Part shown: one piece after another, positions 10,360 to 22,300 of the stretch | Position numbering within the stretch: the first letter of the stretch is position 1 | How the letters are laid out: each line of letters opens with the position of its first letter | Assembly (NCBI GenBank): GCA_002104935.1 | Contig: MCGT01000008.1 | Location: forward strand, 248,001-312,000 | Direction: 5' to 3' | DNA from: Hesseltinella vesiculosa | Taxonomy: Eukaryota; Mucoromycota; Mucoromycetes; Mucorales; Cunninghamellaceae | DNA: 64,000 nt | Position numbers and translations under genes: made by a program | Notes under the pieces: generated by a model | Database searches by the model: none | What the model saw: the letters and a program-made list of their open reading frames with translations, nothing else | What the model was told of the DNA's origin: nothing

Positions 10360-12485
10360 ATGCCTATTATCAGTGTTAGTGTGAAATGGAGCGGGAAGAA
10401 GTTTGATGCCATTGAACTTGGTAAGTTTCACGCGAAAAATAGTGGGATCGATGAGCTAGAGGACAGAAAAAGACCTGACCTGCGTATTTTTTATCGTATG
10501 ATGGCATTTCACTAGACACCGATGAATCACCAGAACTGTTCAAGACCCAAATCTTTTCTCAGACTGGTGTGCCTCCTGAGCGTCAAAAGATCATGGTTAA
10601 AGGTGGCATGCTCAAGGATGACACCGATCTGAACAAGCTTGGATTGAAAAACGTAAGCAGGCACGCTATGAAAGGAACTTTGGACTTATTCTTAAATGAC
10701 TACAGGGCCACACCTTTATGATGATGGGTACTGCTGGCGAGATTGCCAAACCTCCTCCCAAGCCTGTTCAATTCATTGAAGACATGTCCGATGCTCAAGT
10801 GGCAAAGGCCGTAAGTTGTAAAAAGAGCACTTTCCAGCAAAGCTGCTGATCTACGCTGTTTTTTTTTTTGTAGATGGATATCCCAACCGGTCTTGATAAC
10901 TTGGGTAACACCTGTTACATGGTAAAGATTATAAAGATAGAAAGAGAGACAAGGACTGATATCCAGTTGCGTTTCTTGTAGAACTCCACCTTGCAATGCC
11001 TTCGTGCGATGCCTGAATTAGGCACCGCCCTCAACAAGTACGTCGACACATCTCTGATAAAACCGGGTGCTAATGCTTTTCCTTTCCTAGGATTCAAAGC
11101 ACCGCTGGAGCTGATCAACGGGACAGGCTGGCAGTCGGCCTGCGCGACTTGTTCAAGCGATTGGATGGCAATCCCGAGCAATGTACACCCACAGCCTTTT
11201 GGATGGTAAGCGATAGTTTTGGAGGTCGAGAAAGTAAGGGCAAGACATTCAATTTTTTTTTTTTTTGAATGGCCAGGCTTTGCAGCAAGTTTGTCCTCAA
11301 TTTGCTCAAATGGGCCCTGGTAACATGCCCATGCAACACGATGCTGAAGAATGCTGGAGTGAAATCATCACGGTGCTGAAGAACAAGTTACCAGTGGATG
11401 ATACCACATCTAGCAACTTTGTGGAAAAGTATATGACAGGTCAAATGCGCGTCGAGTAAGTGGAAGAATGGATACAGCCATCTCGTTTTTTGTCCTTGTG
11501 CTCACTTGGGGTTGATTTTTATTTTTCTATTAGAACCAAGTGCTTGGAAGCTCCTGATGAAGAAGCCGTTGTATCTCATGATGCATTCTCGAAACTGGGC
11601 TGTCATATTTCTATCTGTAAGCTAACTGCGTTTCTGATCCGCACCAAAATTTGTCTGACGTTTTTTTCTCTGACGAAGCAACCAACTACATGGCCAATGG
11701 TATTTTGGACGTAAGTGTAGCTCAGTAAATGACTTGGCAGACAAATGAACACCCTGCTCTTTTCCTTGTAGTCATTGAAGGAACATCTGGAAAAGAACTC
11801 GCCATCGCTGAATCGGTCAGCACAATATGAGCGCGTGTCTCAAGTAGAACGATTACCCAAGTATCTGCCAGTCCATTTCATCCGGTTCTTCTGGAAGCCT
11901 CAGGAACGCATCCGTGCTAAGATCTTGCGCAAGGTTGCCTTTCCCCTGGAATTCGATGCTACGTCGCTCTGCACCCTGGATCTCCAAAGCAAATTCAGCA
12001 AAGCAAAGGCCAAAATCAAGGAAGTGGAAGATATCCAGCTCCAGAAGAAACGGGACGAGAAGCGACGCAAGGCTGACGAAGACGCCGTGATGAAGGAAAC
12101 TTCTGCCAGCTCATCCTCGGCTGACACCTCTGCCAAGGATGGAAAGGTCAACTGGGATGAATATTTGGATCCTGAGCTTGCCAAGGACCCTGGCTGCAAC
12201 CCCTCTGGGCTTTATGAACTTGGCGCTGTATTGACACACATTGGCCGATCGGCCGACTCCGGTCACTACATTGGTTGGGTCAAGAAAGGCCAAGGTACAA
12301 TCAAATCTATAAAAACTAGAACTGAGGAACGTGTCACTGAACGGTTTTTTTTTACAGACGAATGGCACAAGTTTGACGATGACAAGGTGACAGTCGTGCG
12401 CGATGCTGATATTGAAAAACTTGCAGGTGGCGGCGATGGGCACACCGCCTATATTGTTCTGTACCGAGCAAAGGAATTAAATTAA
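10360..12485 (+). CDS. UBP6: Ubiquitin C-terminal hydrolase UBP6/USP14
   Basis: Eleven exons: 10360-10420, 10516-10652, 10706-10810, 10874-10921, 10982-11037, 11091-11205, 11277-11455, 11534-11616, 11679-11710, 11772-12294, 12358-12485 (488 residues). An N-terminal ubiquitin-like domain (PIISVSVKWSGKKFDAIEL, about residues 1-75) precedes the USP domain. The Cys box is GLDNLGNTCYMNSTLQCL; the His box is RSADSGHYIGWVKK, followed by WHKFDDDKV. UBL plus USP at this length is the UBP6/USP14 plan. In yeast and animals this enzyme docks on the proteasome base through the UBL and trims ubiquitin chains. A charged insert (EDIQLQKKRDEKRRKADED) lies before the His box, as in the family. All catalytic residues are intact. 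Confidence 0.95.
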
Positions 12486-12892
12486 ACCGCTCCTCTTTTT
12501 TTTTTTGTTGTCAATAAAAGCATTCATCATCTCCACATTGAACCTGAACTACAGAGAGTTTTTTTTGCCGCTGGTGATCAATTGAGAGTGGCGCTGTTTT
12601 CTCACGCTTGTTGGAATGGAAGGGGAGGGGGTTTTTTCTTTGTGGTAACTGATTGCGACTCGCTAGACCGCGTTGTTTGGTGTACACAAGCGACCTAAGC
12701 ATCCCCTATGACATATATTATCATGAGCAGAAAAAACCTAACCCGTTTCTTTGGTGTTGCCAGTCGATGATTTTTGAGGTTCAAATTTGAGTTCATCCTG
12801 TGAAACGGTTCCTGACCCTAAAAGTTTTCGGAGATACTCAAAGGTTCACCCTTCTTCTTTCTTCCTCGTCTTTATTATTTTCGTGAAGGATC
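12486..12892. other. Intergenic region UBP6 / SDR copy 2
   Basis: About 400 bp with no gene seen. An AATAAA-type signal (caataaaag, about 12512) fits the 3' end of UBP6. CT-rich sequence precedes the ATG at 12893. Confidence 0.5.
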
Positions 12893-14277
12893 ATGACTTT
12901 AGAAAAAGATACACTGCTGATGAGAAACAACGTGGCTGTGATCACCGGTGCTTCTAGAGGCATCGGTTTAGCAGTGGCCACTGCTCTGGTTGACCGAGGG
13001 GCCAAGGTGGTCATCGGTGACGTTTTACGTGAACAAGGCGAAGCTGCTGTGAAAAGTTTGAACGAAAAGTAATAAAAACCCCTTGTCTCAAAACCGAAGA
13101 AGCTCATGACCATTTTCGTTCTCCGCAGAGCAAATGCCAAGGTGGCGATTTTTGAATTCTGCGACGTTCGCTTCTACAAGGACATCAAAGCTCTTTTCAT
13201 GGCCGCCGAAACAAATTTTGGAGGTGTGGATGTATGTAAAGGAAAGGAAAGGCAAAACATGTGTTCACTTTTCCTTGTAGATTGCCATTCTAAATGCTGG
13301 GGTTGGCACCAACGGCGAAGCTTTCTCGGTGCCAATGGATGGTAAGAAAACACCGACGCCGAAGCAAGCTGACTTTTTTTTTTATGTGAAAAGATGAAGC
13401 TGAGCGATTGATTCATGAGATCAACACGCTGGGTGTGATTAAAGGAGCAAAAGTAGCCACTATGCACATGGTCAAGCGAGGCGGAGGTGTCATCATTAAC
13501 ACGTCATCTGTTGCTGGCATTGGAGGAGCTCCGTAAGTGTCCAAGGAAAAATAATTCAACCGCCAAACTTCTAAGCTGTCTTGTTGTCAGTACGCTTTCC
13601 AACTACTGCGCCACCAAATTTGCCGTTGTCGGGTTCACAAGAAGTCTTGACCATCTCCAAGCCTTGAACATTCGTGCCAACGTTGGTAATGAAGATGAAA
13701 AATAATTGCATGAATATTCATAGCTCATAATCATGCTATTCTCTCACTTTTTACTGGTGGATGAAAACAGTGTGCCCTTACTGGTGTGGTGAGATTTCTT
13801 CGTCTTTTTTTTTTACTGTATGGCTGACAGATTTTTATACTCCCAGACACGGAGATCATCAGAATTGGCGACAAAGCGAGACCTACTAGCGCATTTTCAA
13901 GCGTGATTGAGGCTAGCCCAAAGGTGGACATGGACATTGTCGTGGACACTTTCTTGCAGTGCATTCGAGACAAAGCAGCCTCAGGTAGTGGGCTCAAAGT
14001 TTTGCCATTGAATTTTCACACGCCTCCTTCTTACATTCCATCAGGGGTGGCCTACTTGGCCATGCCTGATGGTCACCACGTGCTCCCTCGAACTCAAATC
14101 CCCCGTAAGATTCAACCTCTTCAAGCCTAAACCATTCTATTCACCTGCTATTTTTCATTAGCATCTGGCCGCAGCGAGGAGCTGGAAAATGCCGAGGCTG
14201 CGTTCCGACCCTTCATGATCGAGAGCACAATCAACCGATTGAAGGCTCAGTCTGAAGAATACTTTAAAAACGTATGA
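12893..14277 (+). CDS. Short-chain dehydrogenase/reductase, copy 2
   Basis: Nine exons: 12893-13068, 13129-13231, 13281-13341, 13394-13532, 13591-13685, 13771-13788, 13847-13984, 14045-14104, 14162-14277 (301 residues). SDR motifs: ITGASRGIGL for nucleotide binding, ILNAGVG, catalytic Ser in NTSSVAG and active site YCATK. Sequence and intron positions match copy 1 at 6465-7961: seven of the nine exons have equal length (176, 103, 139, 95, 18, 138 and 60 nt), only exons 3 and 9 differ. The pair is therefore an inverted duplication that has since diverged. Catalytic residues are intact in both, so both are probably working enzymes of unknown substrate. Confidence 0.92.
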
Positions 14278-14378
14278 ATCACTGGACAGGAAAATAAAAA
14301 GCTGATTTTTATCCATCAAAAAATCACACATAAACTTGTGGAGAAAAAGTCAGCGTGGGTAACAGAACAGAGAATGGG

Positions 14379-15952
14379 TTAAAAATGGACTTGAATGGCC
14401 TGATCCACGGTCGATTCCGATGGGCAATAGGGACACTTGAATCGCAGCGCGTTCCTAAAAAAAAAACACCACGCTGATGAGGATATGTCCTCGGTCTTTC
14501 TGGGCATTGTTACCTTCCATAGCGACTGTTTCTGCTGAGTCGCTGTAAACTTTCTTTGCAGATGACATGACCACAGGGCATCATCATGGGCGGGTTGGTA
14601 TCTGTGGCCTGCTCCTTGCTGACGGGGCAGGTGAAAACAGAATGGAAGCGCATGTCATCGTCGAGAGGAATTTCCACTGGCAGTTCATCTTGTTGGCTCC
14701 ATTCGGCACGTTTGGCTGCCATGATCTTGTGAACTTTCATGATGATCGGCAAGGCCGTTGTCCCAACATAGATGCATGCATACAATGGACTATCCGCACT
14801 CATGTTGAGGAGCGAGCAAAAGTCGCGTTGGAATTCAATCTGGATGTCGTCCCACAGCGATGGTGTGCAGAGGTAGTGGTATGGTGAGTGGGCCAGGTCA
14901 CTGTAGATGGTGCATGTCATGAGTCGTTTGATTTCTAGATCAAGGGGAGGTGAGGTACTGGTCTGGAGCGAACAAAAAGGAGTGTACCTGCAAAATGTTT
15001 ATCACCGAACGGGGCAAAATGTTGTCGTCCATAGACCAGCGCGTCCATAGGCCGTTTGTCTAAAAGGAGCTGCACAAACTTGAGGCGGTGCAGGTTGAAT
15101 TCTAAACTACTAGAAAGTCCCAACAAGTCAGGCCCGTGCAGCTTGGCCCATCTGGTGAGAAGGAAAAAGTGAATGACGAGTCGCTTTAGGATTTTTTTTT
15201 TTGCTGCGCACATGGTCACTTACACGATGGCTTCTTCCAAATAGTGGTCTTCCGAGAGTTGCTTCATGATTTTGTACATTTGACGGAATTGTTCTTTGAG
15301 GCTTTCAACAGCTTCAATCAGGGCAGGGTCATTGATGGCAATATCATCGGTGTCAGGAAGGATGCCAGCTGACGACGTCATTTCCTTGATGAACATATCG
15401 CACATGTCAAACTGCCCTTGGCGAATAAAATGAACTGCCAGAGCTCGCTGCATCAATTGCTCCTTGCCTGCAAAGGATTCTGGTTGATAAATTACCGAGA
15501 TATCATGCTTGAATTTCTAAAGAAGAGCACCAGAAATGGGTGTAAAAAATAAGCGGCTTCCTGTTTTTTTTATCCTATGTACCTTTTCCATGTCCTTGCC
15601 GAATTTTTGAATGGATGACTGGATATCTTTTTGTGCTCGTTGAAATTGCATTTGCTTGGCTTGATTGCTTAGCGATTGCATGGCATTGTTAAGCTGTGTT
15701 GGATCTACACTCAAAAAGGAGTCATTTATCTTCCTGGTGGCATCGCACCGCTAAAGAAATCGTGTTTTTACCAGATTGTAGGGTGGTTTTCGCAGCTTCC
15801 AAAGCGGATCGCATATTGGCGATTTTAGTGTCAACGTCATTCTGATATGAATTGTAACATGCTGATAATTCATGCCCTTGCTGCAAAAGTCCATCCATCT
15901 CAAAATAAGTGGAAAAAGAAAAAAGCTCCTCCTGTGAAAAAAATTCAGGCAT
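14379..15952 (-). CDS. RMD5: GID/CTLH E3 ligase RING subunit RMD5 (RMND5)
   Basis: Six exons: 15952-15772, 15704-15583, 15516-15224, 15151-14988, 14934-14514, 14454-14379 (418 residues). The middle holds LisH/CTLH-type helices (QRALAVHFIRQGQFDMCDMF) and a CRA-like region. The C-terminus is the degenerate RING of RMD5 proteins: FTCPVSKEQ, then MMMPCGHVICKESL and FKCPYCPSES. The family pairs with GID9/MAEA to form the ubiquitin ligase core that degrades gluconeogenic enzymes in yeast. The first ATG in the open frame is at 15952; the ATG at 15898 (MDGLL) resembles the usual family start more closely and cannot be excluded. It is divergent from the aminotransferase gene, with about 100 bp between the starts. 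Confidence 0.93.
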
Positions 15953-16051
15953 GATCCTTTCGCTATTCAAACACCGACAAAATGCTGAAATCCCCTTTCC
16001 CGGTGCCGGTTCGTTCTCTCTCCCTCTTTTAATCTGCAACTTGTTGTCGTT
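15953..16051. promoter_or_regulatory. Compact divergent promoter RMD5 / aminotransferase
   Basis: Only 99 bp separate the two divergent start codons. The segment is CT-rich on the plus strand (cgttctctctccctctttt). No specific factor site is recognised. The calls rest on gene orientation. Confidence 0.5.
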
Positions 16052-17742
16052 ATGCCTCGTGAAGTCGGTCATGATCGTCTATTGTCGTCCAGAGGTTCAG
16101 ATAACTTGAAGGTGGATCTGCCGTTACGCAAGAATCTTATCGAAGCGCTGCCCCTGGTATACCATCCTGAGCACAATCCAAAAGGTGCCATCAACATGGG
16201 CCTTGCTCACAACTCTCTCTCAGAAAACGACATGTATCAAAAGGTGGAAAGATTCAATGCTCATCTAATGGTACTGACTACCGTTTTTTTTATTGCTTTT
16301 CTTTCTTTGCTAGATTCGTTCCTGTTTGGAAATCCAAATCGAAGTAAAAAAAAAAACTTGACGTTTCACTTTATTTTTCCTCTGACATGTGAGCTTTGTT
16401 GCTAGGATTTGGACTATGGCGATCCTCATGGTTCCCGTCGATTACGTGGATTGGTTGCAGATCTTGTCAACCGTCATTTTGCACCTGCTATGCCTTTGGA
16501 ATACAACCATGTCATTGTTGCCCCTGGCGCTGGCGCTGCTGTGTGGCAATTGATCCATAGCTTGACCGATCCGGGCGACCAAGTGCTGGTCACAGTAAGA
16601 TAGAGAAGAAACCATGTACCACTTTGGGGATCATCTTTTAACCTAACCAACCCTCTCACTTTCTTTCGCAGGCGCCATATTATGGCAACTTTGACCTGGA
16701 CGTTTGCATCTCCACCAACGTTCAGCTGGTCCCCCTCTATGGCCAGGCTAACCTAGACGCCGATCTTGATCTCACAGGCAAAACTATTGGCCCCAAGTGC
16801 AAGGTGCTACTTGTCACCAATCCTGGGAATCCGCATGGAAGGTAAAACGAAAAAGAAAACAATCATTGCCGACACACGTTGAACCCTCCCCCCCTTTTTT
16901 TTTACACAGATGCTACACACTTGCAGAAATCCATGACTTGCTCTTGTTTGCTTCACAACACGATTTACATATTATTTTTGACGAAGTGTATGGCTTATCT
17001 ACCTTTGATCACCTCGATGCTGACAAGGAGAATGCTTTCATCTCGGTGCTTTCAGTTCCCGATTTGGCAGACCGCATCGATCCCCAGCAAGTGCATGTTG
17101 TTTATGGCCTCTCCAAGGACTTTGGCCTCAATGGCTTACGTGCTGGCTTCATCATCGATCAATACAACACAGATCTACGACAAGTACTTACACTCACTTC
17201 GTAATTCCCCAACACGAAAAAAAATTGGGTCCTAGTCTTGATTTCTCTTTCCTTTCGCAGTATGTTTGGCTACATCTCAACTATCAATGACCGCGCGCTT
17301 TGCAATTTGCTGTCCGATGTGCCCTGGATTGACGAGTACGTTCACATGAATCTGGAACGAGCTTTTGCTCACACTTTCTTTTTTTTTTTAAAAAAAAAAA
17401 AACGCTAGATTCATCACTAAGAACCGACAGAATTTGTTGGGAGCCTACAACCAAGCAAAGGCTTACGTTGAGCAGCTCGGCTATGAATATCATCCGACAG
17501 GAGCAGGTCCTTTCATTGTAGTGGCTCTGGGGCCTTTGTTCGCGGAGAAGGGTGTGACTATGACGTTTGAGCTCGAGCACGCCATTTGGCGCCGATGCTT
17601 GGACGGCGGCGTGTTTGTGGCAGCAGGATATGTGTTCCACACCACCGAGCCCGGCTTGTTTCGATTGACGTACTCCATGGACTGGCCCCTTGTAAAGCGA
17701 GGATTGGATGCCTTTGATGCTGCTATTCGATCATTTTTTTGA
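16052..17742 (+). CDS. PLP aminotransferase, ACC-synthase-like
   Basis: Seven exons: 16052-16270, 16314-16343, 16406-16594, 16672-16841, 16910-17200, 17261-17335, 17409-17742 (435 residues). Fold-type I (class I/II) aminotransferase. LVTNPGNPHGR holds the substrate/PLP Asn, HIIFDEVYG the PLP-ring Asp and Tyr, and VVYGLSKDFGLNGLRAGF the Schiff-base Lys. The SKDFGLNGLR block and GLAHNSLSE near the start are typical of 1-aminocyclopropane-1-carboxylate synthase-like proteins. Fungal members are often plain aminotransferases, so ethylene-precursor synthesis cannot be assumed. Exon 2 is only 30 nt. Exon 5 uses the donor at 17201; the nearer GT at 17184 would break the frame. Intron 6 contains a T-run followed by an A-run just before the acceptor. 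Confidence 0.88.
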
Positions 17743-19335
17743 GAGCTAGAAAGAATAAATCACGAGCCTTGTTTAGAGTGTGACCCCTCCCCCTCCAAAA
17801 AAATGGGGTTGCTTCGCAGATGTATTTTTTTTTTTCAAGGTTCAACTGCCCAGCACTTTTGAGTGTGGAAATTTGAGTGTGAGCAAACAAGACTTTGAGA
17901 AAGCAGGAACACAGTTTAGCCTATTTCCTTAAGTCAATTTTTTTTTTTTTTTTTTTTTGGCTGGGATGGGGAACTGGAGGGTCAAAAGTTGCCGTATCAA
18001 CATGGCTAAAACCACAGACGTACTTGTGGCAAGGAGCGAGACATGTGCAAGAGCTGTCTGGCACCCAGCCTTTAAGCTTGAGAGATCAACCCCAATTTTG
18101 CAGGCACATGACCTTTCATGAACAAAAACCTCTCTTGGATGAACTGACGAGGGAAAAAAATTGGCTCATCGGGGTATGATCAGCTGAGAGTTCACAAGGT
18201 AGGATGCCGCAGCGTGACCGGCCAATTCAGTGAAAAATACTTCCAGAAAAGGAAATAAAAAGTTGTACGAGGGTCGTATAGTAACATCGAGGTCGGACTG
18301 GTAGCTTAGCTCACATTGATGAATCTTGAAATTCAAAATCTTGTTTGCCGGTTCACAATCGGCTCAGTCCACTTTTCTTTTGCGAACCTGCTCTTTTTTT
18401 TTGCTCTAGAAATCGGCAGGGGGCCTGTCGGATCCTTGGTTGCGAAATTTGCTCATTTCAGCAGCTTTTGTTTGGTGCAGCCTCCTGGAAACAGATTTGA
18501 CAATTGCCTCAAGGCTTTCCCTGTTAAAGAATTTCCTGTCTTCCATTTTTTGCTTTTTGCCTTCAACCTTCAACCGTCCGTGGACGCTTGAAGCGGTGGC
18601 GGCGGCGGCGGCGGAAGAAGAAAAAAAAAGAATGGCAACCTCGAGGAAGCCATATTGTTCGTGCTATTTTGTGGCCAAGGGCAGTTTTAAAATAGAAAAA
18701 GCACTGGTGAATGCCCCGAAATAGCCACTTTCAGATGGTGACACTCACAGTTGAGAATTATAAAAAAATTGGTGACACAGAATGGGGTTATCAAGTTTTC
18801 CATGTTGGATTGCTTTCTTTAGCTTGCTGCCATTCCTTTGTAAAATAACCAGTTCAACATCCAACGAAAGGTTTTGTCTTGAGGGTGGATTGATGTGCAT
18901 GGTATTCTATGCATGTCCTTTGGTATTTTTATAGATGATTATGCCTCTTCTTTGCCAACTCCTGAAAAACAAAAAAAAAAATTCTCGGCATCCCAACATG
19001 GTTTTGTTGAATCTCCGAAAATGGACTCATTTTCAGCTGCTGTGCACCTTTTTTTTCTCTGTTCTTCTCTTCCCTTCTTTGTAGCTTTTTGCAATCATCC
19101 CCCCTCAACCTCACATCAGAACCATCTTCTTCCTTATTTTTGTATTGTGACGGGTACAAAAATAAGAATAAGATAGCTCCTGCATTGTGTTAGTATATCC
19201 TCACTTCCATTATTTTATTTTATTTTTTCAACGCCATACCCGCATCTCCTTTTTTTTTCTTCTTTTTGTTGTTTACCCACCTCTCCTCTCATTAAATAGT
19301 ATATCGTTTTTTTTTATTTTTATTTTACCCTTTGA
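17743..19335. other. Intergenic region aminotransferase / Num1-like gene
   Basis: About 1.6 kb. It contains long T-runs (17939-17958), a GGC-triplet run (18597-18613) and a CT-rich leader before 19336. A possible 46-codon ORF on the minus strand (18406-18546) is listed separately. Nothing else is supported. Confidence 0.5.
18406..18546 (-). CDS. Candidate small ORF, 46 residues
   Basis: ATG at 18546 to a TAG at 18406-18408. The peptide is hydrophilic and looks protein-like (MEDRKFFNRESLEAIVKSV, then SRRLHQTKAAEMSKF, ending SDRPPADF). The frame stays open upstream of the ATG through an alanine-coding GCC run to a TAG about 135 bp further on, so a longer or spliced form is possible. No domain is recognised. 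It could be chance; support is only the amino-acid make-up and the ATG. Confidence 0.25.
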   Translation of the reverse strand: MEDRKFFNRESLEAIVKSVSRRLHQTKAAEMSKFRNQGSDRPPADF

Positions 19336-22300
19336 ATGTCCAAGAACAGAGACAACACTACCTCTTCCAAAAGAGGTGATATGCATCCCCAATCCTCCAC
19401 CTCATTGCCAGTTGTGCCAACTCGCAATTCACCCGTTTTACCTACGCCATCCAGTTCCACCACCGTTCGCCATTTGACTGCTCCGTCCGTCACCAGCAAC
19501 CTCGTGCTTGCGCAACAACAGCTTGCAGAATTGGAAAGACAGTTGCAAGATGCCAACAGCGGCATTGAAAAGAACGTGTTGTCTCGACAAATCCGTCAGC
19601 TGCAAGATAAAATTCGCGGACAGCACCGGCCAAGTGCTTCCTCCTCCACTATGCCCACCACCTCCATCAGCTCCGTCACCGCCGCCCCTACCTTGCAACA
19701 ACAACCCGTTTCCACCTCCTCCACCAGCAGTGTCACCAGCTCCGCTAGTGAACAAGAACAATTGACTCCAGAAACGATGGAAAAATTACGCCTCTTGGAA
19801 CGTGATTTGAATTCCTATCGATCCTCTCTTGTCCCTGGTACAAGTCGTAAAGAAAAGGTAATTTGCCTCTTCTCTCAAAATATAACATTTACCCCTTCCA
19901 ATCCAACCCCCTTATTTTACCTCTCTATGACTCTCTTTCTGCCTACTTTCACTTATTGCCTCCTCCTCCATTTCAAATCTCACCCCATTCCCCTTTGATT
20001 CTGTCAACCCAATTTTTTTTTCAGTGCCACTCACCTCCTTTTTTTTCTACCTTCTCCTTCCCATCCAGTTATTGAACCAAAGAGCCAATGCGCTAAACCC
20101 GTTGCCTAGTCCATCCACCTCATCCATGCAAGAAACCAGTGCTTCCCTCAGCTCCTCCTTGCTTCCCTTACCGCCTCCTCTCACCGGCACCACCCCCACT
20201 AAGCGACGTTCCAAGGTTCCCAACAATGATCGCCGAAATAATGATATTGAATTTGCCACTGAGATTGGCCAAGGCCTGCTGGTCGAAGTGCGCAAAATGC
20301 AAACGATGTTGCAAGAAAAAGAAGAACAGTTACGTGCTTTGCAAATCCAAAAAGCTGACCTTGAACGTGCAGCCGAAGCCCTAACCAAACAACTACGCCA
20401 AAAGGAAGAAGCTGAAGGTAACCCTAACAAAAAAAAAAAAAAAAAGGCTCACCCTTATCATTTGATAGAGCGACTCAAGGAAGAAGCTTGGAATTTGGAA
20501 TTGATCAAACAAGAATTGACCATCTCGGTCACAAAACTCCAGCAGCAATTGTCCAAAGCCAATGTGGACCAGCACAAACTGGACCGACAGCTGATGACTG
20601 TGACAGGAGAATTGGAGCAAGTGCGCAGTCGTGAAGACAAGCTCACGGTGGCCATGGAAACCCTCAAGACCCGGCACGAACAAGACATGGCTGGCGTCCG
20701 TCGTCATCTGGCCTCCATGCAGCGGGAAAAGCAAGAACTCAACAAGCAGATGGACGTGCTTTCCTCCGAACTGGCCATCGCCAAAGCCCAGTCGCGCATG
20801 GCACGACGCAGCCACCAGGACCTGGGCGCCGATGCCTACCATCCCGAAAGTTTTGAAGGTGGTCTTCTTGCTGGCGCCACCCTTGCTGCTGGCATGGACG
20901 CTCACCATTCCGATGACTCGCCTGATTCTTCGCCCCACGACAAACCCAACGCTTTACTCAGCCCTTCCTCCTCCTCCACCTCCTCCGCCACCAATCGCCA
21001 ACAGCAACAGGCCATGGAAGTAGAATCGCTCCGCACCTCTCTCGGCCATGCCCACCGCATGATCAGCACGTTACGGTCTAACCTGCACAAAGAAAAGACC
21101 GAAAAATTCGAACTTAAGAAGCTGCTCGCTGATTCGCAAGAAACCATTGAACAGTTCCAAAACGACCCGCGCATGTGGGAAGACGCTGATCCCACCAATG
21201 ACCAAGAGCCATCCTCTTCTGCCGATGCCCTGGCTACTGGTACATTGGCCGGTGCCACTCGACGGGGTGGTGGCCGCCGAGCCCGTCGTCGCTCTCGCCT
21301 TCGGTCCCTGGGTCAGCACGCTTCCTCCTCCACCAACCTTGCCGGCAGCCGACCTGTGTCTCAAGTCTTGGAAGTCGACAACGAGTTTGAAGATGACGAC
21401 AATGTTTCGACCGATGACGACCAAGACGAGTATTCCTCAGCCGAAACAGACTTTGAAGAAGACCTGCCAGTGCGCAACAGCTGGCGCGACAAGCAGCAGA
21501 AGCCGAAGTTACCGATGCCCTTGCCCTTGTCGCTCGAACTCTCCCAGAGCCAGTCCCGCAGCGGCTCTACCTCGCCCGTCCGAATGACACCTTCCCTGTC
21601 CACCGACCCGACCCACCCTGCGTCGCCGTCCTCTTCGACTGAACGAAGCCCCAGACCCCACCGGTCCTTGGGCGATGAACTCACCTTGGCTGACCCTGTC
21701 TCCCAGCTTCCAGCCGATCCCGAGACTGAGCCCGCATCCCACCACGCCTTGCCCGACGCTCTCATGGGCGCCGCTGTTGGTGCCGTTGGTGCCACTCTTG
21801 CCAACACCCTTGCCAACAAGGCTCAACCCCCATCCCCGGGTGTCAACGTGTCTTGCCAAACGGACGACGTGGTGCCAGTGGAAACCAAGCATGTCGAAGC
21901 CCAGACCGATGACGTTGTGGTGTCTCTGCCTGTGGAATCCAAGCATGTCGAAGCTCAGACTGATGATGTTGTAGTGTCTCTGCCTGTGGAATCCAAGCAT
22001 GTCGAAGCCCAGACCGACGACGTTGTAGTCACCCTTCCTGTTGAGACAAAACACGTCGAAGCCCAGACCGACGACGTTGTGGTGTCTCTGCCTGTGGAAT
22101 CCAGGCATGTCGAAGCCCAGACCGATGAAGTTGTAGTCTCCCTTCCTGTTGAGACAAAACACGTCGAAGCCCAGACCGACGACGTTGTGGTGTCTCTGCC
22201 TGTGGAATCCAAGCATGTCGAAGCTCAGACCGACGACGTTGTGGTCACCCTTCCTGTTGAAACCAAGCACGTCGAAGCTCAGACTGATGACGTTGTGGTT

